A DNA stretch of 64,000 nucleotides from positions 110,000,040 to 110,064,039 of the forward strand of contig OX638130.1 of the NCBI GenBank assembly GCA_951804985.1, read 5' to 3'. Positions within the stretch are counted from its first letter, which is position 1. Each line of letters begins with the position of its first letter. The notes beneath the pieces are model-generated. The model saw only the letters and a list, made by a program, of their open reading frames with translations. It had not been told where the DNA came from and searched no databases. This DNA comes from Dryomyza anilis. Lineage: Eukaryota; Arthropoda; Insecta; Diptera; Dryomyzidae. A program made the translations under genes and the position numbers. Positions 22,561 to 33,589 of this stretch are shown piece by piece.

Positions 22561-23620
22561 AAACGCCATATGTTCTAATCATTCCATAGTAAATACTAAA
22601 GCATAAATATAGAAAATGACGACAAAAAGATAATGCAAAAGGTACAAAAAATGAACAACACATAAATTTATAATTGTCGATGACCATGTCGTCAACGCCC
22701 ACAACAAACCGCAAAAACCTACGAGTAGACCTCGAGGAGTTCGTTGTCTAAAACAAACAACTGCCTCGAAATATTATGTCTCGTTTTTTTTTGTTTTCTA
22801 GTTAAGTCATCTTCTTATCTGACCAAGTGATAATCTGCGCAATTGTTCTAAGACCTGCGTCGATCGGCGATCGAGAAACGAGGCATAAGGACGAAACATC
22901 GAACATCTAGAAACGAGCATCTATTTTCGAGGATCTAGCATCTCAAAAAGCATCGCCCGATCGACTTTAACGAACGGGTACTGCCGAGCGCAGTGGTCAG
23001 CCAGCGTGTCGAAAAAAGTGCCACAGAAATATTAGATTGAATTCTGTAGAAAAAGGCGGTCTGTAAACTGAGCACAAAGCCAACAAGCAAAGGACCTCAT
23101 GAGGTCCTTTGACATTTGTGACACACTGACACGAACACTGACAGCGACGACCTCTTGTTGCGGGTGATGATGGGCTACTTTAGTTGCTATTCTTCGGCCG
23201 TCATGTGACGCAACATCTTTATTTTGGTACTTATAATGTTGGTCCTTAAATTTTCGCTATTGTTGTTGTTCCTTTTACGAATCATCTGTAGTTCGATCGA
23301 TGATCTTCTGTAGATGATCTTCGCGCAGAACACAAGTGCTGCACAAGTGTTTTTCCATAAACAAGTTGGTAACGCGCTTGACTTACGCCCGCTCTGACAT
23401 AAATTCAAAATTAACATGGCCACTTATAGGGTATAATTGTGACATTAGTGCCAGCAGAGTGGCAGAAGATTTGCCCCAACCCAGTGTCAAATCACGGTAT
23501 TTCTGGGAAGAAGTGCGGCGGCAGCTCTTTTACAAGATGAGAAATGATTTTTGTTCATGGAAGTTATATATATGAACGCGGTAGTATGTAAATGATATGG
23601 ATTTGTGTTGCACTTATGGG
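22560..23620. other. Unique GC-richer island
   Basis: No repeat homology elsewhere in the window and higher GC than its flanks, with several CGATCG words (about 22860-22985). It contains a perfect 24-bp palindrome at 23088-23111. Open frames are short and unrecognised. Candidate regulatory DNA or non-coding exon, by composition only. Confidence 0.3.
23088..23111. repeat. Perfect 24-bp palindrome
   Basis: CAAAGGACCTCA is followed directly by its reverse complement TGAGGTCCTTTG with no spacer. It lies in otherwise unique sequence. Confidence 0.85.
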
Positions 23621-24239
23621 ACTTCTGTTTGTTTTTTCACTATAATTGAAGTATATTTTGAGTAGACATAGGAGAGCCAATAATATGTATAACGCATAGG
23701 TTTATAGCAAGTGACAAATATGAAGTAATATCAAAATTAATTCGAAGAATTAAACTTCAAATAGGTTTTTTTTTTGTAAAAGCCGCGTCAATAATGAAAT
23801 ATAATTTGTTTCTATACAGACATTTTTGTTTGGCAGAAAAATTTCTGATAATATTTAGTACCGATAGACCTTCATAAATAAGTTTAAAAAATTCAGTGTA
23901 CGTTTCGATTTATCGATAATTCGAGTGTAAATAATTTGTTATTCAAGAAAAAATTGATAAAATCAGAAGAAAACAAGAGGCAAACGGATGATATACACTA
24001 TAACGAAAAACTTCTTGTTATTAAGAAACATTTTGAGAAGCAGAAAACCAGAAAAAAGCGGTATTTTGACATAATACATAAAAATAAAACCTATTTAAAA
24101 ATCAGATATAGTTTGGATAAAACCAGAAAAAATCCAGATTGTTTTGTCAAAACGAAAAATGTATTAATATTAAGAAATAAATCAAATACAGAATAATCTT
24201 CATATTAAAAGAAAATTCCCGAAAACTTTTGTATAGCCA
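23621..24239. other. AT-rich intergenic DNA
   Basis: Includes an 86-codon Lys-rich frame (23936-24196) that overlaps the dispersed repeat fragment at 24059-24118 and is not a convincing gene. Confidence 0.35.
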
Positions 24240-25260
24240 CTTTTGTATAACATCAGAGTGGCATTCTTCTAAAATGTATGGGGCATATTTCGAGACAAAT
24301 CTTCTCAACCTCCCGATACAAAATTTTTACCATGTCTCAGCAATATTTTGGGCACATTTCAGGTTATCTAATACTTCGCCTTTGTCTGCTTACAATTTTT
24401 AAAAATTTGGTTTAGTGCTCGAGGCAAAGTTTCTGTCATATTTTAGGCAAATACATTGATGAATGGAAGCTTGTGGAAAGCATATAGCAGGTTGTACAAT
24501 TTATGGAATATTAAAAGCATATTTTCGGCGTATTATGAGAATGAACGGAAAACAGAGAGCTTTCGACACAATATGTTTAAAAATTATAAAAATGTTTCAA
24601 AAACTGCGTTGGTCCTGTCAAAAACTCTGTTTTAGACCCGAGCCAATACGTCTGACATTTTTTTTTGGAAATTTCCTCACAAAACACAGATTAATGGTAG
24701 CTTGTGGAAAGCATATAACAGGTAGTCAAAATTTATGAAATATTAATAGCAGATTTTCGGCATATTTTGGAAACGGACATCAAACAGATATCTTTTGAAA
24801 CAAACTTCGTCATTGTCTTTCGCAAAAAATGTTGCCAAAATGTCTAGCATTTTTTGTTATGAGATTTTCCCACAAACAGATAAAGCATGTGGAAAGAGTA
24901 TACAACTCGAGACACAATTTCTGGCATTTTTCAGGAATATTTCGAACATATTTTTTTGGCAAACACACATGAAAATGGAATATTTTGGGAAGCAGGTTGT
25001 CAAAATTTATGAAATATTAAAAGCAGATTTCCGGCATATTTTGGGAACGGACAGAAAACAGACAACTTTTGACTGTCAACACTGTCATTGTCCTTCGCAA
25101 AAAATGTAGCAAAAACCTCTAGCATTTTATATAAAAGATTTTCTTACAAACAGACAAAGCGTAAAAATTTGTGTAATTTTAATGGCATATTTTGCGAACG
25201 TGCAGGAAACATACAGCTTGTGATACAAACTGAAATATTACGAACAAATATTTTTAAACT
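24240..25260. repeat. Second cluster of the about 260-bp repeat
   Basis: Four or more diverged units carry the same anchor words as at 18130-19010 (GGCAAACACACATGAAAATGG, CTTGTGGAAAGCATATAGCAGG, GCATATTTTGGAAACGGACA, ACAGACAACTTTTGA). Unit spacing at the anchors is about 228 and 284 bp. All open frames here are repeat readings. Confidence 0.68.
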
Positions 25261-25285
25261 GCCTCGACCATGTCAAAAATTTGGT

Positions 25286-25370
25286 CGTATATCTTTTCAT
25301 CAAGAAATGGCAAACCTTACTGAAGAGAAATTAAAAAAACTTTTGTAGCGCTCTTATTGAAAAACCCTTT
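25286..25370 (-). mobile_element. Solitary mariner end fragment
   Basis: GTATATCTTTTCATCAAG, AAATGGCAAACCTTACTGAAG, CTTTTGTAGCG and TTGAAAAACCCT appear in the same order as at the right end of the full mariner copy (49963-50090). The middle is shorter. Only this terminal piece remains: no transposase or opposite end is visible nearby. Confidence 0.75.
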
Positions 25371-25652
25371 ACAACTGGTTGATGGCAGTTTATACATTTT
25401 TTTGCTAATTCGTTGTAAAATTTTAAAAAGTGATTTCCGACATTTTTGGCAGATAATAGGCAGCTTTTTATACAAAGTTCGATTTTATAACAGAGGCTGC
25501 CTATAATCTGCCAACATTTAAAAGAGTTGATGAATTCCGTTCTTCAATCCATGAGTCATTGAAAATTTAAAAAAAAAATTAAAATAAAAAATAAATTGAA
25601 TAAATAAAACCAAAAAACTTCTTATAATACTTAAATCATAAAAAAGAAAACT

Positions 25653-26077
25653 GTACACACAAAAAATAAAATTCACCAACTACCAGTATTCATCATATTG
25701 ATGATTTCATTCAGTGTTTTTTATTTTTAGTATTTTTTATATCAAGAAATTTCAAACAAAAATTGATCTCCGTTTTACGTATTTATAATTCTCATAAGAT
25801 TTATGATATTTAAATTAATATGGTTTGATGACCAAAATTCATCAATATGAAGTTCACTTTTTTATTAATTTGATGAAATGGAGGCTTCGAATAATAAGCA
25901 ATTCAATAAGAATTATAAATAACCAAATGTGTAAATGGAGACAAATTTGTGTTTGAAATTTGATGGTCAAAAAATGAAAAACATTTAAAAAATACGATTT
26001 TAATTCAATGAATGAATTCATCAATATGATGAATCCTGGTAGGTGGTGAAATTTTTGGTAAAATTTTGTGTGTGTAC
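25653..26077. mobile_element. ATGATGAA-family MITE with GTACACAC ends
   Basis: GTACACACAAAAAATAAAAT, a CACCAACTACC word and TTCATCATATTGATGA on the left face TTCATCAATATGATGAA, GGTAGGTGGTGAAAT and TTTTGTGTGTGTAC on the right, giving inverted repeats of 50 bp or more in a 425-bp element. No coding capacity. Confidence 0.72.
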
Positions 26078-26985
26078 CAACAACATATATTTTCGATACT
26101 TTACAAAATATGTTTCAAAACTGCCTAAGACTGCAAAAAATGTTCGTAATTTTATGCCTAGTCATTCATAATATTAATGAATTACGACATAAATGTTATG
26201 AATGCGGTCATAAATATGATGAACGCTTGGTAACTGTCGAAAAAGTGTTCTTCAATATGATGAACTGTTTGTGATGAATACGTTGCATCAAATTAATGAA
26301 CAAAAACATAAAATACAGCATATATGTACTTCATATTGAAGAATGATGTTGATCAGACTAAATTTCAAACAAACAATTTTTGTCGTTCACTTTTTTGCCG
26401 TACTTCTAAGTCCTCAAGTAGTTCTTGTATGTTATTTCTTATATAATGCTTGCTCGATATGCCTAAATTAGTAAACTGCTTTATAATATATTTATTTATT
26501 TATAATATATTTATTTATAATATATTTATTTATTTATAATATATTTATAATATATTTATTTATTATTACAACTTTTTATTAATGAAAAGTAAAATTTTTT
26601 TTGACAAATTTTTTTATCGAATCTTTTTCTGTAATTTTGTGTAATAAAATTTTTACAACACTTTTTTCGAATTATTTAAAAAAAAAAATTGAAAATTTTC
26701 GTAAATAAATTTAAAAAAATCAATTGTTTATTCATCAGATTGAATCTTATATTCATAAATATTATGAACAAATTCATCAATATGACGTTTCAAAATTATT
26801 GTATAGTATGAATAATATGAATAATAGTACGAATAATTTCATATATATAGTTAATTTATTCATCAATATGTCATTTAAAGAACGGTGGTATCAATATGAT
26901 GAATCAGGTAGTTGGTGAAGAAATTCATAATATTTATGAACAAATTCATTATATTGATGATTTTTTTTTCTGTGTATAGTATTGA
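26078..26985. repeat. ATGATGAA-family copy with TATTTATAATATA microsatellite
   Basis: Multiple TTCATCAATATGATGAA words, a TATTTATTTATAATATA run at 26480-26570 and an end in TTTTTTTTTCTGTGTATAG. Portions match the reverse complement of 30600-31145, so these are inverted copies of one family about 4 kb apart. Confidence 0.62.
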
Positions 26986-27029
26986 TGTACGGGATGTCGA
27001 TGGTAAACATTTTTTCACGTTTTGTTGAG

Positions 27030-27185
27030 TAGTATTATCTGTGTGTTTCGCGGAAATATGTCCGAAATATAATAGAAAAATATAATTTTATGGAATTTAA
27101 AGGCAGACTCTGTGTGTGTCTGCTTAATCGTTCGAGAAAATGTTTCTTAACTGCTTTCGCCTGTCAAAAATGATATCTAGGGACG
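27030..27185. repeat. Fragment of the about 260-bp repeat
   Basis: TGTGTGTTTCGCGGAAATAT, AATTTAAAGGCAGACTC and CTGCTTAATCGTTCGAG match the unit of 18130-19010, ending at the CTGCCTTGATCCTG-like junction. Confidence 0.5.
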
Positions 27186-27439
27186 TTCCTCTAAAACATA
27201 TGTATATTTTAATTAGAATTCCCAAAACAAAATTCTAGCCAAAGTTTTGCCAAAGTCTTCTAACAATTTTCAATTTCTCTGCCTAATTGAAACATTGTAT
27301 CCCCAATGTGTTTTGTCATAAATCTCTTCAAAATAACAACGACGTCAAGCATTAAACCAACACATTTTAAACTAATTGAAAGTTTAGTTTATTGAACTAG
27401 AAAATTATAGTAATTTAAGTTTTAAGCAAATTTATCGAG

Positions 27440-28260
27440 CGCAGCATATCTCACAATCGTATACATGATCGTCGTGTATCTGTATCGGTCGGTCAGTCGG
27501 CTGGTGATCGGCATAACGCCATATTGATTTATGTGCTCAAATTATCAACTGCATCCATCAATTCTTTTGCCGCAGCAGCAGCAACAGCAGCGCTGCAATC
27601 AATCTCACACTCAGAGTCTCAATCTCAATCTCCAAGTCAAACTCTTACCATGCAAAGGTATTTATTCAAAGTTTCCACATTTTACACTTTAAGCCACAAG
27701 TGGGGCGTGTTACCACGCATACGGACCAGGCCAATAATTATCTCGGCACAGCCTCGAACTTGTTGCGTTATAATTGCAGGCGAAACCAAATATTTGTCGG
27801 TTTATTGAAAAACTACGCTATACGGCTGTTGACAGATAGAGGTATTTAAATTCTTCGATTTGATCTTCATTTTTGAGTAGTATAGGCACTGCTGGACGCT
27901 AAAGCTTGTTGAGCTTCAGTGAAGCTGAAGACGGTATATGGCACACACACGCATAGTCCACCGAAATGAGGCTTCTTCGGAGCTGACCGCTGCATAATCT
28001 TCATCATCATCATAATCTTGAGGTTAAAACAAAACAAAAAAAAAACTGTCCGACTGAGTGACTGAAATTCTACTTGGCTGGGCGCAAATTTCCGCCTTTG
28101 GCTATGTAACAAAATCTGATTGATTTATAACCGAGGCGCATCTCTTGTGGCTTTGCATGACTTTCCTTGGTTTCAACATGGTTTTGAGTTTGGTGTATTT
28201 GGATTTTGATTTTTTTTGTTGTTATTCGTATTTGAGCGCGGTAAGTTACTGGCTGCCTCT
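27440..28260. other. Unique GC-richer island, possible exon or enhancer
   Basis: Non-repetitive, higher GC. A 94-codon plus-strand frame (27524-27808) starts MIYVLKLSTASINSFAAAAA and has a Gln/Ser-rich stretch. A potential splice donor, CAAAG|GTATTT, occurs at about 27658. I recognise no domain, and no in-frame partner was identified. It may be regulatory DNA instead. Confidence 0.25.
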
Positions 28261-28660
28261 TTGTGGTTTAAGAACTTAGGCGCTTGATGCACAAAAGTTA
28301 ATGATGATAAATGATTAAGTTATGATTTGTTGTTATGGCCTTTCAGTCAATGTGTTTGTTTAATTTGGGCAGTTTTTCAAATTATACTTGGGCATTTTTA
28401 TTATTTCTACATGAGAAAGTGTATTTTTCTTTTATTAGATGTGGTTTTAAGGCAGTCTTTTTAATTGAATTATATAGTTTTAATAATAATATTTTCTTTT
28501 AAGTATTTTCAACCTTTTTATAAATTAATTACTGAACAAAATAAAACAAATTGTTGTTATTATTGGAATTGAAAAGAAAATAACGATTCGACTATAAAAT
28601 CAACTACTGTCAATTACGGATGGTGAAATATGAAAATATACCGAATCGTTGAATTTTTAT
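28261..28660. other. AT-rich intergenic DNA
   Basis: Nothing recognisable. Confidence 0.35.
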
Positions 28661-28664
28661 GCTG

Positions 28665-28835
28665 ATATCAACACAGAAAAAAAAACTTCAATATGATGAT
28701 TTTATTCATAAATATTATGAATTTTTCACCAACTACCAGATTCATTATATGGATTACTTCGTTCATTGAAATACAATTAAATGTTTAAAATGTTCAATAT
28801 TTAAAATGTACACACAAAAATGTGTCACCATTTAC
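28665..28835. repeat. ATGATGAA-family end fragment
   Basis: CAACACAGAAAAAAAAACTT, then TTCATAAATATTATGAATTT and CACCAACTACCAGATTCATT, is the inverted equivalent of 26891-26980. A GTACACACAAAAATGTG tip at 28809 resembles the end of the 25653 element. Confidence 0.6.
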
Positions 28836-28841
28836 AGATAT

Positions 28842-29047
28842 CGTCACCTGTCAAACGTCATTTTTGATGTGAATGGAGTTATGACGTATATATTCTCTTT
28901 CTACTTCCGTTATCCGTTTTTTGATAGCTCGTAGCATGCTCCAAATCGCAAATTTGCTCCTATTTTAACGCAAAAGCTAATCTTCTTTATCGATTTATTT
29001 CAAAATCGACTCAATGCCATTTGAGCCAAATAAATTCGCAGGTGACG
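28842..29047. mobile_element. MITE, family C (CGTCACCTG ends), copy 1
   Basis: CGTCACCTG at 28842 faces CAGGTGACG ending at 29047. The interior words CGTTATCCGTTTTTTGATA and CTCCTATTTTAACGC match the reverse complement of the copy at 52110-52342. Length 206 bp, no coding capacity. The target duplication is not clean here. Confidence 0.68.
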
Positions 29048-29421
29048 ATTTTTAGAATTTTTATACGAATTTTCAAAAGAAAAAAATTGATTTTCGAAAA
29101 TAAAATTCGAAACAAAAACAAATTCCTAAAAAATAAAATCGAAAAAAAATTTTTTTTTTTCATAAATATATTTTTTTTTTAAACTAATAATTTTATTCTA
29201 AATAATTAAATTTTTGGAATTTTTTTTACGAATTTTCAAAAAAAAAAAAATTATTTTCGAAACAAAAAAATTTCCTAAAAAATAAAATCGAAAAAAAAAA
29301 TTTTTTTTTTCATTAAATAAAATTCGAAACAAAAAAATAAAATCGACAAAAAAAAAAATTTTTTTTTATACATTTTTTTCATAAATATTTTTTTTTAATG
29401 AACTAATAATTTTATTCAAAA

Positions 29422-30399
29422 CTAGCTGGACCCGTGCACGACTCGTGCCAAGATTTTGTGAATTCATAGATATAAAGCGATTTTATTAATATAAAAAACA
29501 TTATTATTATTTTTTATATCAGGGGCCCGTGCTTCGCTGTGGAATTTTGTATTGGTTTTATAAATGTAGTAACCAAATAATAATTCTCCGCCAAAACAAC
29601 TTTTCCCAAAGACAATTCAGACAGTAGAATATTTCGCCGTAGAATTCTTCCCAATAGAAATCTTCGTCGTAAAATTCTTCCCCATAGAACGCTATACCGT
29701 AGAATTTTTCCCGTTAGAACTCTTCCCGGTAGAATTCTTCCCCGTAGAGTTTTTCCCAGTACAAGTTTTAGTGTAGTTAGTTTTTAATGTGGTGAGTTTT
29801 GGTATGGTGAGTTTTAATGCGGTGAGTTTTATTGTGGTGAGTTTTAGTGCGGTGAGTTTTAGTGTGGTGAGTTTTAGTGTGGTGAGTTTCGGTGTGGTGA
29901 GTTTTTAGTATGGTGAGTTTTAGTGTGGTGAGTTTTAGTGTGGTGAGCTTTATTGCGTTGAGTTTTAGTGTGGTGATTTTTAGTGTGGTGAATTTTGGTG
30001 TGGTGAGTTTTAGTGTGGTGAGTTTTAGTATGGTGAATTTTTAGTGTGGTGAGTTTTATCGTGGTGATTTTTATTGTGGTGAGTTTTAGTGTGGTGAGTT
30101 TGAGTGAGGTGAGTTTTAGTGTGGTGAGTTTTAGTGTGGTGAATTTTAGATTTTTGTTTAATCATTTTGGATTGTGTATGTGCTGAGTTATGTCGTTTTG
30201 AAAGTTTAGGTTGTATGGGAGGTACCACGCCCCTTTGTCCAATCCCGCCCATATGACACACCCGGGCTTCTAAGTATCCTGTGGCAAAATTTCAGTTAAA
30301 TCGGTTCAGCGGTTTAGACGTGATGCTGGAACAAACAAACAGACAGACAGACAGACAGACCGACAGACTGACAGACGGACCAAGAGTTTTAATTATAGA
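29422..30399 (-). mobile_element. Non-autonomous Helitron, copy 2
   Basis: Read on the minus strand it begins A|TCTATAATTAAAACTCTTGG, runs through a GTCTGTCTGTCTGTC tract and the GGTACCTCCCATACAACC block, and ends with a GCACGA-G-TCGTGC hairpin, GGTCCAGCTAG|T. All terminal signatures match copy 1 in opposite orientation. Internal expansions are a 15-bp GTGTGGTGAGTTTTA array (29770-30150) and a GAATTCTTCCC(G/C)RTA array (29580-29765). The His/Thr-rich open frame here is a repeat reading. Confidence 0.82.
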
Positions 30400-30600
30400 T
30401 AATTAAATTTTTTGAATTTTTTTACGAATTTTCAAAAAAAAAAAATTGATTTTCGAAACAAAAAAATTTCCTAAAAAATAAAATAGAAAAAAAATTTTTT
30501 TTTTTTTCAAAAACATTTTTTTTTTCGTAAAATAAACAAAATTCTCCGAAAAAATTTTAGAATTTTTTTTTTTCAAATTTTTTTTTTTAAATATATGTTT
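30400..30600. other. A/T homopolymer-rich spacer
   Basis: Resembles 29060-29420 on the other side of Helitron copy 2 (ACGAATTTTCAAAAAAAAAA, CCTAAAAAATAAAAT), as though one homopolymer-rich tract was interrupted by the insertion. Confidence 0.5.
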
Positions 30601-31145
30601 TTCAAGCAAAACCTTTTATTAATAAAAGGTTGTAATTATAATTAAATATATTACAAAACATTTTACTAATTTATGCATGTCGAACAAGCTTTATATAAGA
30701 ACTATTTGAGGACTGAAAAGTATTGCAAAAAAAATGAACGAAAAATTAAATATTTTCATAGAAATTTGGTTTGATGAACAATATTCATCAATAGGATGTA
30801 CATATATGTTGTATTTTATGCATTTGTTCGTTAATATGATGAACATATTCTTGATATACGAACACTTTTTCGTTCATTCATCAAATTGATAACGAATTCA
30901 TTGATGTTTTGTAGTTATCAATATTATCATTATATTTCTTCATTAATGTGATGAAACATATTCTTCACATACACTACATCATATTAAAGAACACTTTTTC
31001 GGTCACTCATCAAATTGAATTGATAATGAATTCATAACATTGATGTTTTGTAGTTATCAATATTATGTATCGTTCTTCGATACCATTCATCATGCATCAT
31101 GAAGAACGAAATTCATTAATATGATGATAATTTTTTTTCTGTGAA
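30600..31145. repeat. ATGATGAA-family copy
   Basis: Contains GATGAACATATTCTTCA, ACACTTTTTCGNTCA, TTCATCAAATTGATAA and an end in TTTTTTTTCTGTGAAC. Its second half is closely related to 53400-53615; its first half matches 26270-26640 inverted. Confidence 0.65.
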
Positions 31146-31975
31146 CATCTACATAAATATGTTCATTAGACTGTTAATGACTTTTGTATGAATTGTTCTT
31201 ATAGAATTTGATTGAAAATTTATTTTGAAATTGTCGATTTGGGTACCATCTTTGAGTTCCCGGCGGGTTTATTTCCCATATTCGGATTTCGCTAAAAATT
31301 CTCCACATCAATGTACTCATTTATTTTTAGGGGTTTATCTTTTCTCGATTTGAAATCATGAAAATTCAAACTCAGTCTTTATGTTCACTAGTTTTATGTT
31401 CACAATCTTTGCCTTCCATTTCGATTTCATTAACATCGCCTAACATACCCTCAATTTTCCTATCATTTGGTACCACCTGAATTGTATATGAATTGTATAT
31501 TATTTTGGAAGGTCATCTTTTTAACTTCTTGACGTTCGAAATATATTTAGAAAAGAATATCGATCTTTTGTTTAAATTGTCCTTCTTTTCTCATATATTT
31601 TATTTTTACTTTATGTCCATAATTATATCTTTTATCATTTTTTTTTACATATTTCACTTTCATATTTCCCATATTTCTACATCAAAACAATTTTTTTTTC
31701 ATAAAAATACTGCATAAAATTAAAGCACAAAAAACGAGATAGAAGCGCATTTTAACGAACACTTAACAAAAAATATAAATTAAAATAATTTCCCGGTTCG
31801 TCCCCCTAGAAAAAATCAAACAAAATATAGAGTTTTCTAGTTTACTTGATAGGTCGAAGATTAAAAATTGGATCTCTTTAAAGATTTTTCTTCTTTTTGA
31901 ATTTTTGTGGAATCATGAGTTTGTAAAGAAGATAATAATTGCCTGTCCCTTACATTAATTCTTGTTTGTAAATAT
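31146..31975. other. AT-rich intergenic DNA
   Basis: The Phe/Ile-rich 74-codon frame at 31493-31717 reads T-rich sequence and is not a credible gene. Confidence 0.35.
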
Positions 31976-31979
31976 AGCA

Positions 31980-32170
31980 ACCGACATTAATTGCATTCAT
32001 TAATCAATCCAGCAATGAAATTCACTTGCTGCATTGACGTACGAATATTTGTAATATAAGCAAACAGAATTGCTAAATTAACGAAGAATTGCAAATGATT
32101 TCATTAAATTAGTAAATATCATTGTTGGATTGATTAATGAATGCAATAATGTCGATTATTTTTCTGTGCT
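31980..32170. mobile_element. MITE with CGACATTAATTGCATTCATT arms
   Basis: About 40-bp inverted arms: CGACATTAATTGCATTCATT with AATCAATCCAGCAATG on the left, and CATTGTTGGATTGATT with AATGAATGCAATAATGTCG on the right. The right end runs on to ATTTTTCTGTGCTG, giving a GCACAGAAAAAT tip like other families here. Confidence 0.65.
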
Positions 32171-33150
32171 GCTAAAGAAAAATTCTTTAATCTTTCCGTT
32201 CTAAGATTCTACGAGATAGATGTAAAAAAAGTGAATTGATCACAGTTCTATTAAGCAATTACACCTATTTTCAATACCAAATAACAAATGTATACATACA
32301 ACCTAAATTTGCAATTAGGTTGATATAGATCCTTTACTTCCAATGCAATCGTGATTTCAACAGACAGACGTACATATTTTACCATTCTTTAGAACTAATA
32401 TACGTACGTTTTGAAATTTATACTGAATTTCAGGTTTCGTCGGTTCTCCAGATGAATTTTATTTGTATCTATGAATTAGCTAACTTATGGTAAAACACAC
32501 TACAAATAAAATTTGAATTTCAATATATAAATTTTGACTCTGAGCGGTAAAATAAATGTCTTTCTCCCATTATTCCATTAGATGTACCATGAATTTTGAT
32601 TTTTGCCAGATCTTCAGCTAAAATGTATATTTTTTTGTGTAGGATAAATGTGTTTTAAAAAAATACTTATGTCGGTAAAGTAAAAGTCTTCCATTCTTCC
32701 ATTTTAGTGCTATATCCCTAGTAATTAGAAATTGTAATAGGGTCATTACAGGGTCATTCATTGTTATAACCCGATTAGTTACATGACGATCATGATCTGG
32801 ACATTATCATGTATACCCTAATAGGGTAAATTTCTACTAATGATGAGGTGTATGTACAAAGATGGATGACAGGTCTCCGTAAATGTATAACGCCAATTTT
32901 CAATAAGAAAATCCAAATGTATACATTTTATCTAAATTCGAAACTTCATTGAGCTATTTCTTAAGGTTTAGCTGTAACCGTGATTTCAACATATAGTTGG
33001 ACAGACTTTACCATTCGTTTAAATTACTATGCTTACGTATGCAAAGTTGTATTGAATTTTAGAATTTTATACTAAAACATAAAAAGAAAAGATTATTGAA
33101 AAACATTGACTCTGGCCTGAAAAAAAATGTCACGCGCCTTTCAGTTCAAG
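32171..33150. other. Intergenic DNA with fragments of the AGTCGGTCTAAG repeat
   Basis: CGTGATTTCAACAGACAGAC (32350-32370) and CGTGATTTCAACATATAG near 32990 match a diagnostic word of the repeat at 34562-36120 and 51095-51850, so this stretch holds two decayed partial copies. Confidence 0.4.
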
Positions 33151-33158
33151 GGTTATAT

Positions 33159-33184
33159 CGTCGTTGTAGAACGAAAAGTCACAG
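33159..33184 (+). mobile_element. Solitary left end of MITE family A
   Basis: CGTCGTTGTAGAACGAAAAG plus TCAC, preceded by ATAT, is identical to the left end of the 12645 element. Homology stops after TCAC and no right end follows. Confidence 0.6.
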
Positions 33185-33589
33185 AGAAGGGTTTAAAAAT
33201 GGGTTCGGTAGTTAAATTACGTATATTTCACGTAATCTCAAATAGCGTCGATATACAGGTCATCTAAATTCGGTGTTTTTTTCGATCTAGCTCTCTTATT
33301 TTTGTTATTTCTGTTAAACCAAGTGCATATAAATTTCCAATTAAAGTGTTGGATATAAAAAATACTTTAGAGAAATTGCATCAATATGAAAAACACTTTT
33401 ATTGTATAGATTACTGCTCGATTTCCAATTAATTCACGTGCTTCGCTCCACAATTATTTCAAGACACGTTTCGTTTTCTTTTCGAAATCATAGCATTTGT
33501 TTTAATTTCATTAGACGTGTCCTTCGAAACGTCACAGCTATCAGACCGTACTAAATATACCTGATTAATATATTTTCTTGTGCACACAT

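Noticed and set aside
30025..30261. His/Thr/Lys-rich minus-strand frame
   Set aside because: Translation of the 15-bp GTGTGGTGAGTTTTA array inside Helitron copy 2.
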